Assembly (NCBI GenBank): GCA_035308765.1
Contig: DATGGA010000058.1
Coordinates: 1 to 64,000, forward strand
DNA from: RBG-16-66-20 sp035308765
GTDB lineage: Bacteria > Pseudomonadota > Gammaproteobacteria > Burkholderiales > SG8-39
DNA length: 64,000 bases
Direction: 5' to 3'
Part shown: positions 26,026 to 33,426 of the stretch, piece by piece
How positions within the stretch are numbered: the first letter of the stretch is position 1
How the letters are laid out: the number at the start of each line of letters is the position of its first letter
The notes under the pieces: model-generated
Told to the model about the DNA's origin: nothing
The model's input: only the letters and a program-made list of their open reading frames with translations
The model's database searches: none
Translations under genes and position numbers: made by a program

Positions 26026-29000
26026 TTCCTGATCACGGGATCCTGGATCTTGCCCGAAAGGTTGAGCGTCGCGCGCAGCGTCTGGTTCGGCGTCTTGACG
26101 TCGGCGACGACCCGTCCCGACAGCCCGCCGCTGGCGTCGATGTCCAGGCTCGCACCCGCGTTCATGGCGCCCGCGGTGATCGAGACATTGCGTATCTGCA
26201 CCGCGCCCTTGTCGTAGACCGCCTGGCCCGTCAACTCGGAGAAAACGGTCCTGCCTTCGGTCTGCGCGCCGCCGGTTTGCAGCGCCCGCGTCAGGTCGAA
26301 ACTGCCCAGCACACCCTGCTCGATCTTGAATTCACCCTGTATCCGCGCGCTTTCGTACAGGTTTGCCGGCGTCCCGCCGCTCATCGAGTAGGCGCCATGG
26401 CCCTCGACCTTGCCTTCCGAAACAAGCGCCGGGGCGAACACGGCGATCTTCACCGCGCGCGAACGCACCTCACCGTCGACGCTCCAGCTGGCGCCCCAGC
26501 GGATCTTGGCCGTGCCGCTGATGACGCCGTCGAAGGCGCGGCCGTCGAACTCTGAACTCGCCACACCTTGGCGATTTGCGACGCCCTTCATGCCGAAATC
26601 CACCAGCGTCAGCGCGGGGACGAACGGCAGCGCCAGGCTGCCGGCGCTGATTTCGAAGCCGATGTCGTTGCCTTTCGGCGACAGCTGCACGCTGATCTTG
26701 TCGCCACCGCTCAGATTGACCGACTTCAGCGACCCGTCTGCCGAGACCGTGGCCTCGATATCCATCGGCGGCAGCGCCACCGGGCCGTCGAGCTTTGCCT
26801 GCTTGATCACGATCCGGCCGATGCGCAGGTTCTCGCCGGAAATCTTCCCCAGTACGGCGTCGGCGAGCTGCGATTGCGAGACCGACGCGCCTTCGAGCTC
26901 GATCCGGCTGAACGCCTTCTTCGCGCCGAACAGCGAGCCGATCTCCGGGTAACCGCGCACCAGCCCGATCTTCACGCTGTCGCCGACCGATACGCCCTCG
27001 AACTTGACCTCTATTCCGGTAATTACCGAGAGGTGCGCCGAGCGGATTTTCACCGGCACGCCCGTCGCATCCGACGCCGCCTTCTCGTACTCCGCAGTGG
27101 AGATCGGCATCAGCTGCAGGGCGCCGAGGCCGGCGATCAGCACCGCGAACAGCACGATCGCGGCGGGCTTGCCCCATTTCCTGGGCCGCCCCGCAGCCGT
27201 TGCCGCGGTTGAAGGCTGATCGGCCGCCATCTTGCGCGCCGTATTCGACAGGACTTTCTGATCGCGCTTGATGTCGTCCATGTCGATGTCGTCGTCCGAC
27301 ACATCGATGTCGTCTTCGCCCGAGTCCGGCTTGCCGCCAGCCGGTCGCTGCGCCGCCTTCTTTGCCGGCTTCTGCGCGGCTTTTTCCGCAGCCTGCTTCG
27401 CCGCCTGCGCTTCCTTCGCCTTCTTCTTGCGCTCGGCCTCCTCCTGCTCGCGCTGCTCCTCTTCCTCCGCCGCCCTGCGCTCCTCTTCCTCCCTCGCCTT
27501 GCGCTCTTCCTCTTCCTTGCGCCGGCGTTCTTCCTGTTCGCGCTTTTTCCTGTCCGCTTCCTCTTTTGCGTTGCGCTCCGCCTCCGCTTTCGCCTTGCGC
27601 GCCGACTCCTCCTTCGCCTTGCGCTCGGCTTCTTCCTTCGCCTTGGCCTCTTCCTCCTCGCGCTGGGTGAAGGAGTCGAGATCGGCCAGCAGCGAATCGC
27701 CGATGTCGCCGCCCGCAGCAGCAGCGGGCGGCGGGGTCGGAACTTCTATCGCAGGGAAGGACGCGGACTGCGCCGCACGCGCCTTCGCCTCGGCCTCCTC
27801 TTTCGCACGACGCTCTGCGTCGTCCTTTGCTCTGCGCTCTGCGTCGTCCTTTGCTCTGCGCTCGGCATCCTCCCTGGCGCGACGCTCGATGTCTTCCTTG
27901 GCACGCCGTTCCTCGTCCGCCTTGCGCCGGGCAGCCTCTTCTTCGCGCCGTTTCCGCTCTTCCTCTTCGCGGCGCTTCTTGTCCGCCTCTTCCTTCGCGC
28001 GGCGCTCCGCCTCTTCCTTCGCCCGGCGCTCGTCCTCTTCCTTGCGGCGCCGGTCTTCCTCCTCGCGGCGTTTCCTGTCCGCTTCCTCGCGGGCGCGGCG
28101 CTCGGCGTCCTCTTTCGCACGACGCTCGTCTTCTTCCTTGCGGCGGCGCTCGTCCTCTTCGCGCCGCTTCCTGTCCTCTTCCTCGCGCTTCTTCCTTTCC
28201 TCCTCGAGCTTGGCCTTCATCTCGGCCTCGAGGCGCTGGCGCAGTTCCTCTGCGTCCCGCTTCGCCTTCTCCTCGATCTCCCGGCGTGCCTGGTCGGCGG
28301 CTTCGCGGGCGCGTCGCTCCGCTTCCTCGCGCGCCTTGCGCTCTTCCTCGAGTTTGCCCTTCAGGTCGGCCTCGAGCCGCGCCTTTTCCTCGGCTTCCTT
28401 GCGCGCGCGCTCATTGGCCTCGCGCTCGCGCTCCGCGGCGGCGTCGGTCTTCGCCTTGGCCTCGGCGGCCATCCGCAACGCCGCTTCGCGCGCCGCCTTT
28501 ACCTTGGCATCGGATTCGGCCCGCGCCTTGGCTTCGGCTTCGGCCCGCGCCTTGGCCTCTGCGGCTGCGCGCGCCTTGGCCTTGGCTTCCGCCTCGGCCT
28601 TCGCCTCCGCTTCCTGCCGCGCCTTGTAGTCGAACGCCAGCTGCTCCTTCGCCTTGCGTTCCGCTTCGGCGCGCGACGCGGCCGCAAGATCGACTGGCGG
28701 CGCCTTGGGCGCGGCCGGCTTGGGCGGAAGCTTGATGGCCTGCGTGAAATCCATATCATCATCGGAACCGCCGCTCGGCGGTGGCGGCGCGGCCCGGGCC
28801 GGCGTCGCTGCGGGACGGGCGGTTGGTGCAATGGACGCCGAGCCCGAGGACACCTCACGGATGAAGCCGTCCTTGTCCAGCTGCTGGATCAGCGCCTCGA
28901 ACTTCGGCTCGGTGATTTTTTCGAATTTCTTCAGTACATCGCCAAGCTGAGTCTTGCCGTCGATCGCGGAAAGCACCGCCCGGTCGCCGCGCGACAGGTG

Positions 29001-29066
29001 GCTCGTCTTGCCGGACGCTTCCTGCACGCCCTTGCCGGTCTTGGAAAAGATTGCAGAGAGGTTCAA
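26022..29066 (-). CDS. coiled-coil / transmembrane / AsmA-like protein
   Basis: A 1014-residue protein of unusual build. Residues 1-75 form a small globular domain (LSRGDRAVLSAIDGKTQLGD). Residues of about 130-560 are an extremely charged E/K/R/A helix with heptads such as ERRAKEEAERR, likely a long coiled coil or single alpha-helix, broken near 430-450 by a Pro/Gly segment. An acidic stretch (DDIDVSDDDIDMDDIKRD) precedes one TM helix at about 635-652. The last 360 residues resemble the AsmA/TamB-like repeat domain of envelope proteins (SGGLSGRVVADVKTPNQ). I do not recognise a named family. A cytoplasmic stalk with a periplasmic AsmA-like domain is inferred. It is coupled to purL by ATGA. Confidence 0.75.
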   Translation of the reverse strand: MNLSAIFSKTGKGVQEASGKTSHLSRGDRAVLSAIDGKTQLGDVLKKFEKITEPKFEALIQQLDKDGFIREVSSGSASIAPTARPAATPARAAPPPPSGGSDDDMDFTQAIKLPPKPAAPKAPPVDLAAASRAEAERKAKEQLAFDYKARQEAEAKAEAEAKAKARAAAEAKARAEAEAKARAESDAKVKAAREAALRMAAEAKAKTDAAAEREREANERARKEAEEKARLEADLKGKLEEERKAREEAERRAREAADQARREIEEKAKRDAEELRQRLEAEMKAKLEEERKKREEEDRKRREEDERRRKEEDERRAKEDAERRAREEADRKRREEEDRRRKEEDERRAKEEAERRAKEEADKKRREEEERKRREEEAARRKADEERRAKEDIERRAREDAERRAKDDAERRAKDDAERRAKEEAEAKARAAQSASFPAIEVPTPPPAAAAGGDIGDSLLADLDSFTQREEEEAKAKEEAERKAKEESARKAKAEAERNAKEEADRKKREQEERRRKEEEERKAREEEERRAAEEEEQREQEEAERKKKAKEAQAAKQAAEKAAQKPAKKAAQRPAGGKPDSGEDDIDVSDDDIDMDDIKRDQKVLSNTARKMAADQPSTAATAAGRPRKWGKPAAIVLFAVLIAGLGALQLMPISTAEYEKAASDATGVPVKIRSAHLSVITGIEVKFEGVSVGDSVKIGLVRGYPEIGSLFGAKKAFSRIELEGASVSQSQLADAVLGKISGENLRIGRIVIKQAKLDGPVALPPMDIEATVSADGSLKSVNLSGGDKISVQLSPKGNDIGFEISAGSLALPFVPALTLVDFGMKGVANRQGVASSEFDGRAFDGVISGTAKIRWGASWSVDGEVRSRAVKIAVFAPALVSEGKVEGHGAYSMSGGTPANLYESARIQGEFKIEQGVLGSFDLTRALQTGGAQTEGRTVFSELTGQAVYDKGAVQIRNVSITAGAMNAGASLDIDASGGLSGRVVADVKTPNQTLRATLNLSGKIQDPVIRK
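27811..27858. repeat. 24-bp perfect tandem duplication in the coiled-coil gene
   Basis: Two identical 24-bp units (27811-27834 and 27835-27858) on the + strand encode AERRAKDD twice on the minus strand. They sit within about 1.3 kb of degenerate repeats coding the charged helix (about 27390-28680). Being a whole number of codons, copy changes keep the frame. Confidence 0.85.
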
Positions 29067-29105
29067 GCTATTGTTGATCTTGGGCGGCGGGTCTGCCTAG
29101 CTCCG

Positions 29106-29113
29106 TATTATAG
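29106..29113. promoter_or_regulatory. overlapping divergent -10 elements
   Basis: TATTAT reads on the + strand at 29106-29111 toward the LhgO-like gene, and a perfect TATAAT reads on the minus strand at 29113-29108 toward the coiled-coil/AsmA gene. On the minus strand TTATCC lies 17 bp upstream as a weak -35. The 61-bp gap between the two start codons contains no other candidate. Confidence 0.5.
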
Positions 29114-29127
29114 CCAGCAAGTGATTC

Positions 29128-30222
29128 ATGGATAAGGTCGAAAGCGTCGTGGTCGGGGCAGGCATCGTCGGCCTGGCGGTGGCGCGGGCGCTCGCCCTCT
29201 CGGGCCGCGAGGTCGTGATCCTGGAGGCCGAGGACGCGATCGGCACCCACACCAGCTCGCGCAATTCCGAAGTCATCCACGCCGGGATCTATTACCCGAA
29301 AGGGTCGCTGAAAGCGCGCGCCTGCGTCGAAGGGCGCAAACGCCTGTACGCCTACTGCGAAGAGCACGGCGTTCCGTACCGGCGCGCCGGCAAACTCATC
29401 GTCGCGACCAGCCGGGAGCAGATTCCGGAGCTGCAGGCGATCCGGCAGAAGGCGCACGGCAACGGCGTCGCCGACGTGGTCGAAATCCCGGCCGCGGAGG
29501 CGATGCGCATGGAACCGGCGCTGCACTGCGTCGCGGCATTGCACTCGCCCTCGACCGGGATCATCGACAGCCATGCGCTGATGCTGGCCTATCTGGGCGA
29601 CGCCGAAGCCGCAGGGGCGATGCTGGGCTTGCGGAGTCCCCTGACGAAAGTGCTCGTCGCGGACTCCGGGTTTGAAATTCATTCGGAAGGCACGAGAATC
29701 CGCTCGAAAGTCCTGGTCAACAGCGCTGGATTCCGCGCCCCGAGCATTGCACGACTGATGGAGGGCTTCCCCGCGCACAAAATCCCGCCCGAGTACTACG
29801 CCAAGGGCAACTACTATTCCCTGTCCAGCCGGCCGCCATTTTCGCGCCTGATCTATCCGGTGCCAGAACCCGGCGGCCTTGGCGTGCATGTCACGCTGGA
29901 TCTCGCCGGCCAGGCGCGCTTCGGTCCGGATGTCGAATGGGTGGAAAAAATCGATTACGAAGTGGACCCGCGGCGCGCCGAGCGCTTCTACGCCGCCATC
30001 AGGCGCTACTGGCCCGCGCTCCCGGACGGGGCGCTTGCGCCGGGATATGCCGGCATCCGCCCCAAGATCTCCGGACCGAAGGAGCCCGCGGCCGATTTCC
30101 TGATCCAGGGTCCGGCTGAGCACGGCATCGCCGGGCTGGTGAACCTGTTCGGCATCGAGTCTCCCGGATTGACAGCTTCGCTGGCGCTCGCCGATGATGT
30201 AGAAGCGATTCTCAGGAATTGA
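29128..30222 (+). CDS. LhgO-like FAD-dependent oxidoreductase
   Basis: A 364-residue DAO-family flavoenzyme. The FAD-binding Rossmann motif is VVGAGIVGLAVARALALSG at residues 8-26, followed by ILEAED and the strongly conserved SSRNSEVIHAGIYYP near residue 50, typical of L-2-hydroxyglutarate dehydrogenase/oxidase. The C-terminal FLIQGPAEHGIAGLVNLFGI then ESPGLTASLA is also family-like. It probably oxidises a 2-hydroxyacid to the 2-oxoacid with electrons passed to quinone or oxygen. The following GST gene begins 39 bp downstream. Confidence 0.87.
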   Translation: MDKVESVVVGAGIVGLAVARALALSGREVVILEAEDAIGTHTSSRNSEVIHAGIYYPKGSLKARACVEGRKRLYAYCEEHGVPYRRAGKLIVATSREQIPELQAIRQKAHGNGVADVVEIPAAEAMRMEPALHCVAALHSPSTGIIDSHALMLAYLGDAEAAGAMLGLRSPLTKVLVADSGFEIHSEGTRIRSKVLVNSAGFRAPSIARLMEGFPAHKIPPEYYAKGNYYSLSSRPPFSRLIYPVPEPGGLGVHVTLDLAGQARFGPDVEWVEKIDYEVDPRRAERFYAAIRRYWPALPDGALAPGYAGIRPKISGPKEPAADFLIQGPAEHGIAGLVNLFGIESPGLTASLALADDVEAILRN

Positions 30223-30260
30223 ATCGGCGCGGTCCTTGGCCTTCCGGAGGTAGTCCTCGC

Positions 30261-30932
30261 GTGATCACCGTCCACCATCTGAACAACTCCCGCTCGCAGC
30301 GCGTGCTGTGGCTGCTCGAAGAGCTCGGCGTGCCTTATGAGATCAAGCCCTACCAGCGCAACGCGCAGACCATGCTCGCGCCGCCGGAGCTGCGCGCGGT
30401 GCACCCGCTCGGCAAGTCGCCGGTGATCAGCGACGACGGCCTGACGATCGCCGAATCGGGCGCCATCGTCGAGTACCTGGCAGACAAGTACGGCGCCGGG
30501 AGGCTGGCGCCGGCGCCCGGAACACCCGGGCGCCTGCGCTATGCGTACTGGCTCCACTTCGCCGAGGGCTCGGCGATGCCGCCGTTGCTGATGAAGCTGA
30601 TCTTCGACCGCATCGAGAGCGGGCCGATGCCCTTCTTCGTCCGCCCGGTCGCCCGCGCCATCGCCGGCAAGGCGAAAAGCACGTTCGTCATGCCCAACAT
30701 CAACCGCATCCTCGATTTCATGGAGGCCGAGCTCGGCAAGTCGGCCTGGTTCGCGGGCGCGGCGTTCAGCGCCGCCGACATCCAGATGAGCTTCCCTCTC
30801 GAGGCCGCTTCGGTGCGCGGCGGGCTGGACGAGAAGCGGCCGAAGTTGTGGGCATTCCTGAAGAACATCCACGCGCGCCCGGCCTACCAGCGCGCGCTGG
30901 AGCGCGGCGGCAAGTACGAACTGCTGCGCTGA
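30261..30932 (+). CDS. glutathione S-transferase
   Basis: About 223 residues starting at a GTG preceded by GGAGG (30246-30250), which is better than the ATG at 30219 that overlaps the previous stop. The N-terminal thioredoxin-like domain has ITVHHLNNSRSQRVLWLLEE with the putative catalytic Ser/Asn region, cis-Pro in GKSPVI and glutathione contacts in IAESGAIVEYL. The C-terminal helical domain follows, ending in KNIHARPAYQRALERGG. It is cytosolic, with unknown substrate. Confidence 0.9.
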   Translation: MITVHHLNNSRSQRVLWLLEELGVPYEIKPYQRNAQTMLAPPELRAVHPLGKSPVISDDGLTIAESGAIVEYLADKYGAGRLAPAPGTPGRLRYAYWLHFAEGSAMPPLLMKLIFDRIESGPMPFFVRPVARAIAGKAKSTFVMPNINRILDFMEAELGKSAWFAGAAFSAADIQMSFPLEAASVRGGLDEKRPKLWAFLKNIHARPAYQRALERGGKYELLR

Positions 30933-30935
30933 CGC

Positions 30936-32333
30936 GTGTCGCGGCCGGTCTACCTCGCGCAGGATATCCGCCGCATCGAGCAGGCGGCAGGGGATGTCTC
31001 TCCCCCGCTGATGGAGCGCGCGGGCGCGGCAGCTGCGGAACTCGCCGCCTCCCTGCTCCCGGACACCGGAAAGGACGTGCTGGTGCTCGCGGGGCCCGGC
31101 AGCAACGGCGGCGACGCGAAAGTGGTTGCGCGGTTGTTGAAGGAACGTTTTTTTAGAATTTCATTGATAAACAAAATAGAAGAAATTCCGAAAAACATCC
31201 ATTGGAACCTGATCGTTGACGGATTATTCGGCATCGGCATCAGCCGTCCGATCGACGGCGCGTACGCGAAGCTGGTCGAGTACGTGAATGCGCAGACGTG
31301 CCCGGTGCTCGCGCTCGACATTCCCAGCGGATTGAATTCAGACACGGGCCAGATACTCGGCTGCGCGGTGCGCGCCACGCACACCATCACCTTCATCGGC
31401 CTGAAGCCCGGCCAGCTGACGCTCGATGGCCCCGACTACTGCGGACAGTTGTCGGTCGCCGATTTGCAGATCGACCAATCGTCGGTACGGGCCGGCGGCT
31501 GGATCGCCGAGCCGGCACTGTTCCGGACCATCCTCAAACCCCGTCCGAAGAATTTTCACAAAGGCATGGCAGGTTCGTTGGCCGTCATCGGCGGCGCCGC
31601 GGGCATGGCGGGCGCTGCGCTGCTGGCCGGGCGCGCGGCGCTCAAGCTGGGCGCCGGCCGCGTCTACGCAGGATTGCTCGAACCTCTGACCGTGGACACC
31701 GATGCGTTGGAGCTCATGCTCCGCCACCCCGACGACGTCCTAGGCCTCGACCTCGATGCCATCGTCATCGGTCCGGGCCTCGGCCAGAGCGAACGCGCAG
31801 AAACCCTGCTCGGCGCGGTGCTCGCCAGCGACCTGCCCTGCGTGCTCGACGCCGACGCGCTAAATCTCATCGCCGAAAACGAGGACCTGCGCAAAGGCTG
31901 CGCCCGGCGCACCGCCGATACCCTGCTGACTCCGCATCCCGCCGAGGCCGCGCGGTTGCTCGCCGACACCACGGCGCGGGTACAAGCCGATCGCCTCAAG
32001 GCCGCGCGCGCCCTGTCCGCGAACCTGAACGCGCACGTCGTACTGAAGGGCAACGGCAGCATCATCGCCGCGCGTGACGGCCAGTGGTTCATCAACACCT
32101 CCGGCAATCCCGGCATGGCCTCGGCCGGCATGGGCGACGTGCTCTCCGGAATGCTCGGCGCGCTGCTCGCGCAGAAATACTCTGGCGAGACCGCGTTAGT
32201 ACTTGGCGTTCACCTTCATGGCTGCGCTGCCGACGAGTGCGTGAAGGCCGGCGCCGGGCCGGTTGGACTCACCGCAAGCGAGCTAATCGACCACGCGCGC
32301 AGACTGTGGAATTCCCGGCTTTCTCTGTCTTAA
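30936..32333 (+). CDS. nnr: bifunctional NAD(P)H-hydrate epimerase/dehydratase
   Basis: A 465-residue fusion that repairs hydrated NADH and NADPH. The N-terminal YjeF_N epimerase domain (to about 200) shows LAGPGSNGGDAKVVARLL and LALDIPSGLNSDTG. The C-terminal YjeF_C/NnrD ADP-dependent dehydratase has VIGPGLGQSE, LTPHPAEAARLL and NTSGNPGMASAGMGDVLSG. The start is a GTG 3 bp after the GST stop. A 60-bp block at 31141-31200 is only 27% GC (16 of 60), far below its surroundings, while the frame stays intact. An integron-type cassette begins directly after its TAA. Confidence 0.93.
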   Translation: MSRPVYLAQDIRRIEQAAGDVSPPLMERAGAAAAELAASLLPDTGKDVLVLAGPGSNGGDAKVVARLLKERFFRISLINKIEEIPKNIHWNLIVDGLFGIGISRPIDGAYAKLVEYVNAQTCPVLALDIPSGLNSDTGQILGCAVRATHTITFIGLKPGQLTLDGPDYCGQLSVADLQIDQSSVRAGGWIAEPALFRTILKPRPKNFHKGMAGSLAVIGGAAGMAGAALLAGRAALKLGAGRVYAGLLEPLTVDTDALELMLRHPDDVLGLDLDAIVIGPGLGQSERAETLLGAVLASDLPCVLDADALNLIAENEDLRKGCARRTADTLLTPHPAEAARLLADTTARVQADRLKAARALSANLNAHVVLKGNGSIIAARDGQWFINTSGNPGMASAGMGDVLSGMLGALLAQKYSGETALVLGVHLHGCAADECVKAGAGPVGLTASELIDHARRLWNSRLSLS

Positions 32334-32384
32334 CGCCCAAAATCAGCGGCGCGCTCGCGTCCGCTTCGGATTGACAGGTTAGAC
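32334..32384 (-). other. attC recombination site of the cassette
   Basis: Read on the minus strand: core box R'' GTCTAAC (32384-32378), spacer CTGTC, L'' arm AATCCGAAGCGG, variable loop, L' arm CCGCTGATT, spacer TTGGGC, then G. In the circular cassette this G joins TTAGAC from the far end to give R' GTTAGAC, a 7/7 complement of R''. The two L arms pair as AATC/GATT and AGCGG/CCGCT, leaving three extrahelical bases (CGA in L''). The total circular length is 57 nt, within the known attC range. Confidence 0.75.
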
Positions 32385-32921
32385 CGCAGCCGACTGAAAG
32401 CACCAGTGCCACGGTTCATATGCGTAACCATACGGGTTATTTTCTGGGAATGAGAGGACGAAGCCGAACTGGCTCGCGTTCTTTGAGAGCCACTGAAATG
32501 CCACCGTGTTCCCGAACTCGCACTCAAACGGCGCTACGCCGCCGGTAGTCACGTCCACTGCCCTACCAGAGTGATGTTCACTGTATCCAGGTGGCGCGCT
32601 TACACACAGTATGGCGTCTAACGACAGGCCTCGAGCCAGCTTAGCGCGAACAATTTCAGCTTGACGGTCAATGCTTCGGAAAGCCGAAGCGATTTTGACG
32701 GTCACGCCATCGGATAGGGCCGCGGCACTCATCTGTCGCCATCCTTTGGCGGCGGTCGGTATGAGCATGTGTTCTCTACCATCGTCAGCTATCTCTGCTA
32801 CGACTAACTCTTGAGCCTCGGGACAAACAACCAATGAACGCGCTGTGATTTGCTGTGGCGAAATGCCAAGCGAAGTGAGAACGGATTCGATTAGTTCGGG
32901 ACGTTCAACTAGGGCTGGCAT
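32379..32921 (-). CDS. M15-family D-Ala-D-Ala carboxypeptidase-like (VanY-type) cassette protein
   Basis: A 180-residue protein with the M15B zinc-peptidase motifs SEHHSGRAVD (about residues 114-123) and EPWHW (about 168-172), giving the usual His, Asp and His ligands plus the catalytic Glu. The region SAFRSIDRQAEIV is also family-typical. Relatives cut D-Ala-D-Ala peptides in cell walls, but no signal peptide or TM is visible here, so a periplasmic role is not obvious. The N-terminal 75 residues are not recognised. No Shine-Dalgarno is seen. The stop codon lies within the attC core box, as in integron cassettes. Confidence 0.82.
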   Translation of the reverse strand: MPALVERPELIESVLTSLGISPQQITARSLVVCPEAQELVVAEIADDGREHMLIPTAAKGWRQMSAAALSDGVTVKIASAFRSIDRQAEIVRAKLARGLSLDAILCVSAPPGYSEHHSGRAVDVTTGGVAPFECEFGNTVAFQWLSKNASQFGFVLSFPENNPYGYAYEPWHWCFQSAAV

Positions 32922-33024
32922 TCGCGTTTGCTGAGGTCTAACGTGAATTGGCCGTGAAAACAGACGGAATGCAAACCGCCTATTTGTAACGGGGAAGAAA
33001 AGGTGGTCTGCCGCAGCGCTGGGT

Positions 33025-33426
33025 TCATCTAACGGGCCAGTCGGGGAATTGCGGCTTGTCGTCGTGGATGTCGACCCACGCAGCCTTGGAGGCGACGAAG
33101 GCGTGATACGAGGGGCGCATGCCGGGGTCGTGCTTGAGCGTGCCGCAGCGCACGGATACGATTTGCTTCGTTTTTTCGCCGTGGCTGTAGATCGGCGAGC
33201 CGCAGCCGGAGCAGAAGTAGCGGAATTTCTGCGGGCTGGATTCGAAGGCGGAAAGCTCTTCCTTGCCCTGGATGATCTCGAACTTGTCGGCGTCGACGAT
33301 GATGTTGGTGGCGAACGAGGCGCCCGAGGCTGCGCGGCATTTGCCGCAGAAGCACTGATACATCCAGCGAGGCTCGCCTTCGATCTCGTACTGGATCTTG
33401 CCGCACAAGCAAGAACCCGAAAGCAT
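33025..33426 (-). CDS. GFA (glutathione-dependent formaldehyde-activating)-family protein
   Basis: A 133-residue protein of the CENP-V/GFA zinc-binding fold. Cysteine sets are visible as GSCLCGKIQYEIEG, CFCGKCRAASGA and YFCSGCGSPIY. Real formaldehyde activation has been shown for few members, so the role is open. The start codon overlaps the stop of the FMN-binding glutamate-synthase-like gene by 1 bp, so the two are probably one transcript. The cassette peptidase lies 103 bp downstream on the same strand and may be read through. Confidence 0.88.
   Translation of the reverse strand: MLSGSCLCGKIQYEIEGEPRWMYQCFCGKCRAASGASFATNIIVDADKFEIIQGKEELSAFESSPQKFRYFCSGCGSPIYSHGEKTKQIVSVRCGTLKHDPGMRPSYHAFVASKAAWVDIHDDKPQFPDWPVR

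Larger units (their letters stand above)
32334..32941 (-). mobile_element. solitary integron-type gene cassette
   Basis: A 608-bp segment bounded by G/TT crossover sites on the minus strand: G32942/TTAGAC at one end and G32334/TTAAGAC at the other. It contains one gene whose TAA lies inside a GTCTAAC core box, then an attC-like hairpin. I counted about 55% GC over 32401-32940, against 73% in a 60-bp sample of the next gene. Integron-integrase, neighbouring cassettes and attI are absent. Removing the segment would rejoin the NAD(P)HX gene stop to CGTGAATTGGCC, leaving both convergent neighbours intact. Confidence 0.78.

Noticed and set aside
27268..28629. A 453-residue Ser/Arg-rich plus-strand frame
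   Set aside because: It is the exact antisense of the charged-helix gene; the composition follows from the GAG/AAG repeats.
32616..32622. GTCTAAC inside the cassette gene
   Set aside because: It is within coding sequence with no paired L arms, so it is taken as a chance match.
33027..33033. A further GTTAGAT core-box-like sequence near the end of the GFA gene
   Set aside because: It fits GTTRRRY but I could not find a paired core box or L arms between it and 32942, so there is no support for a second cassette.
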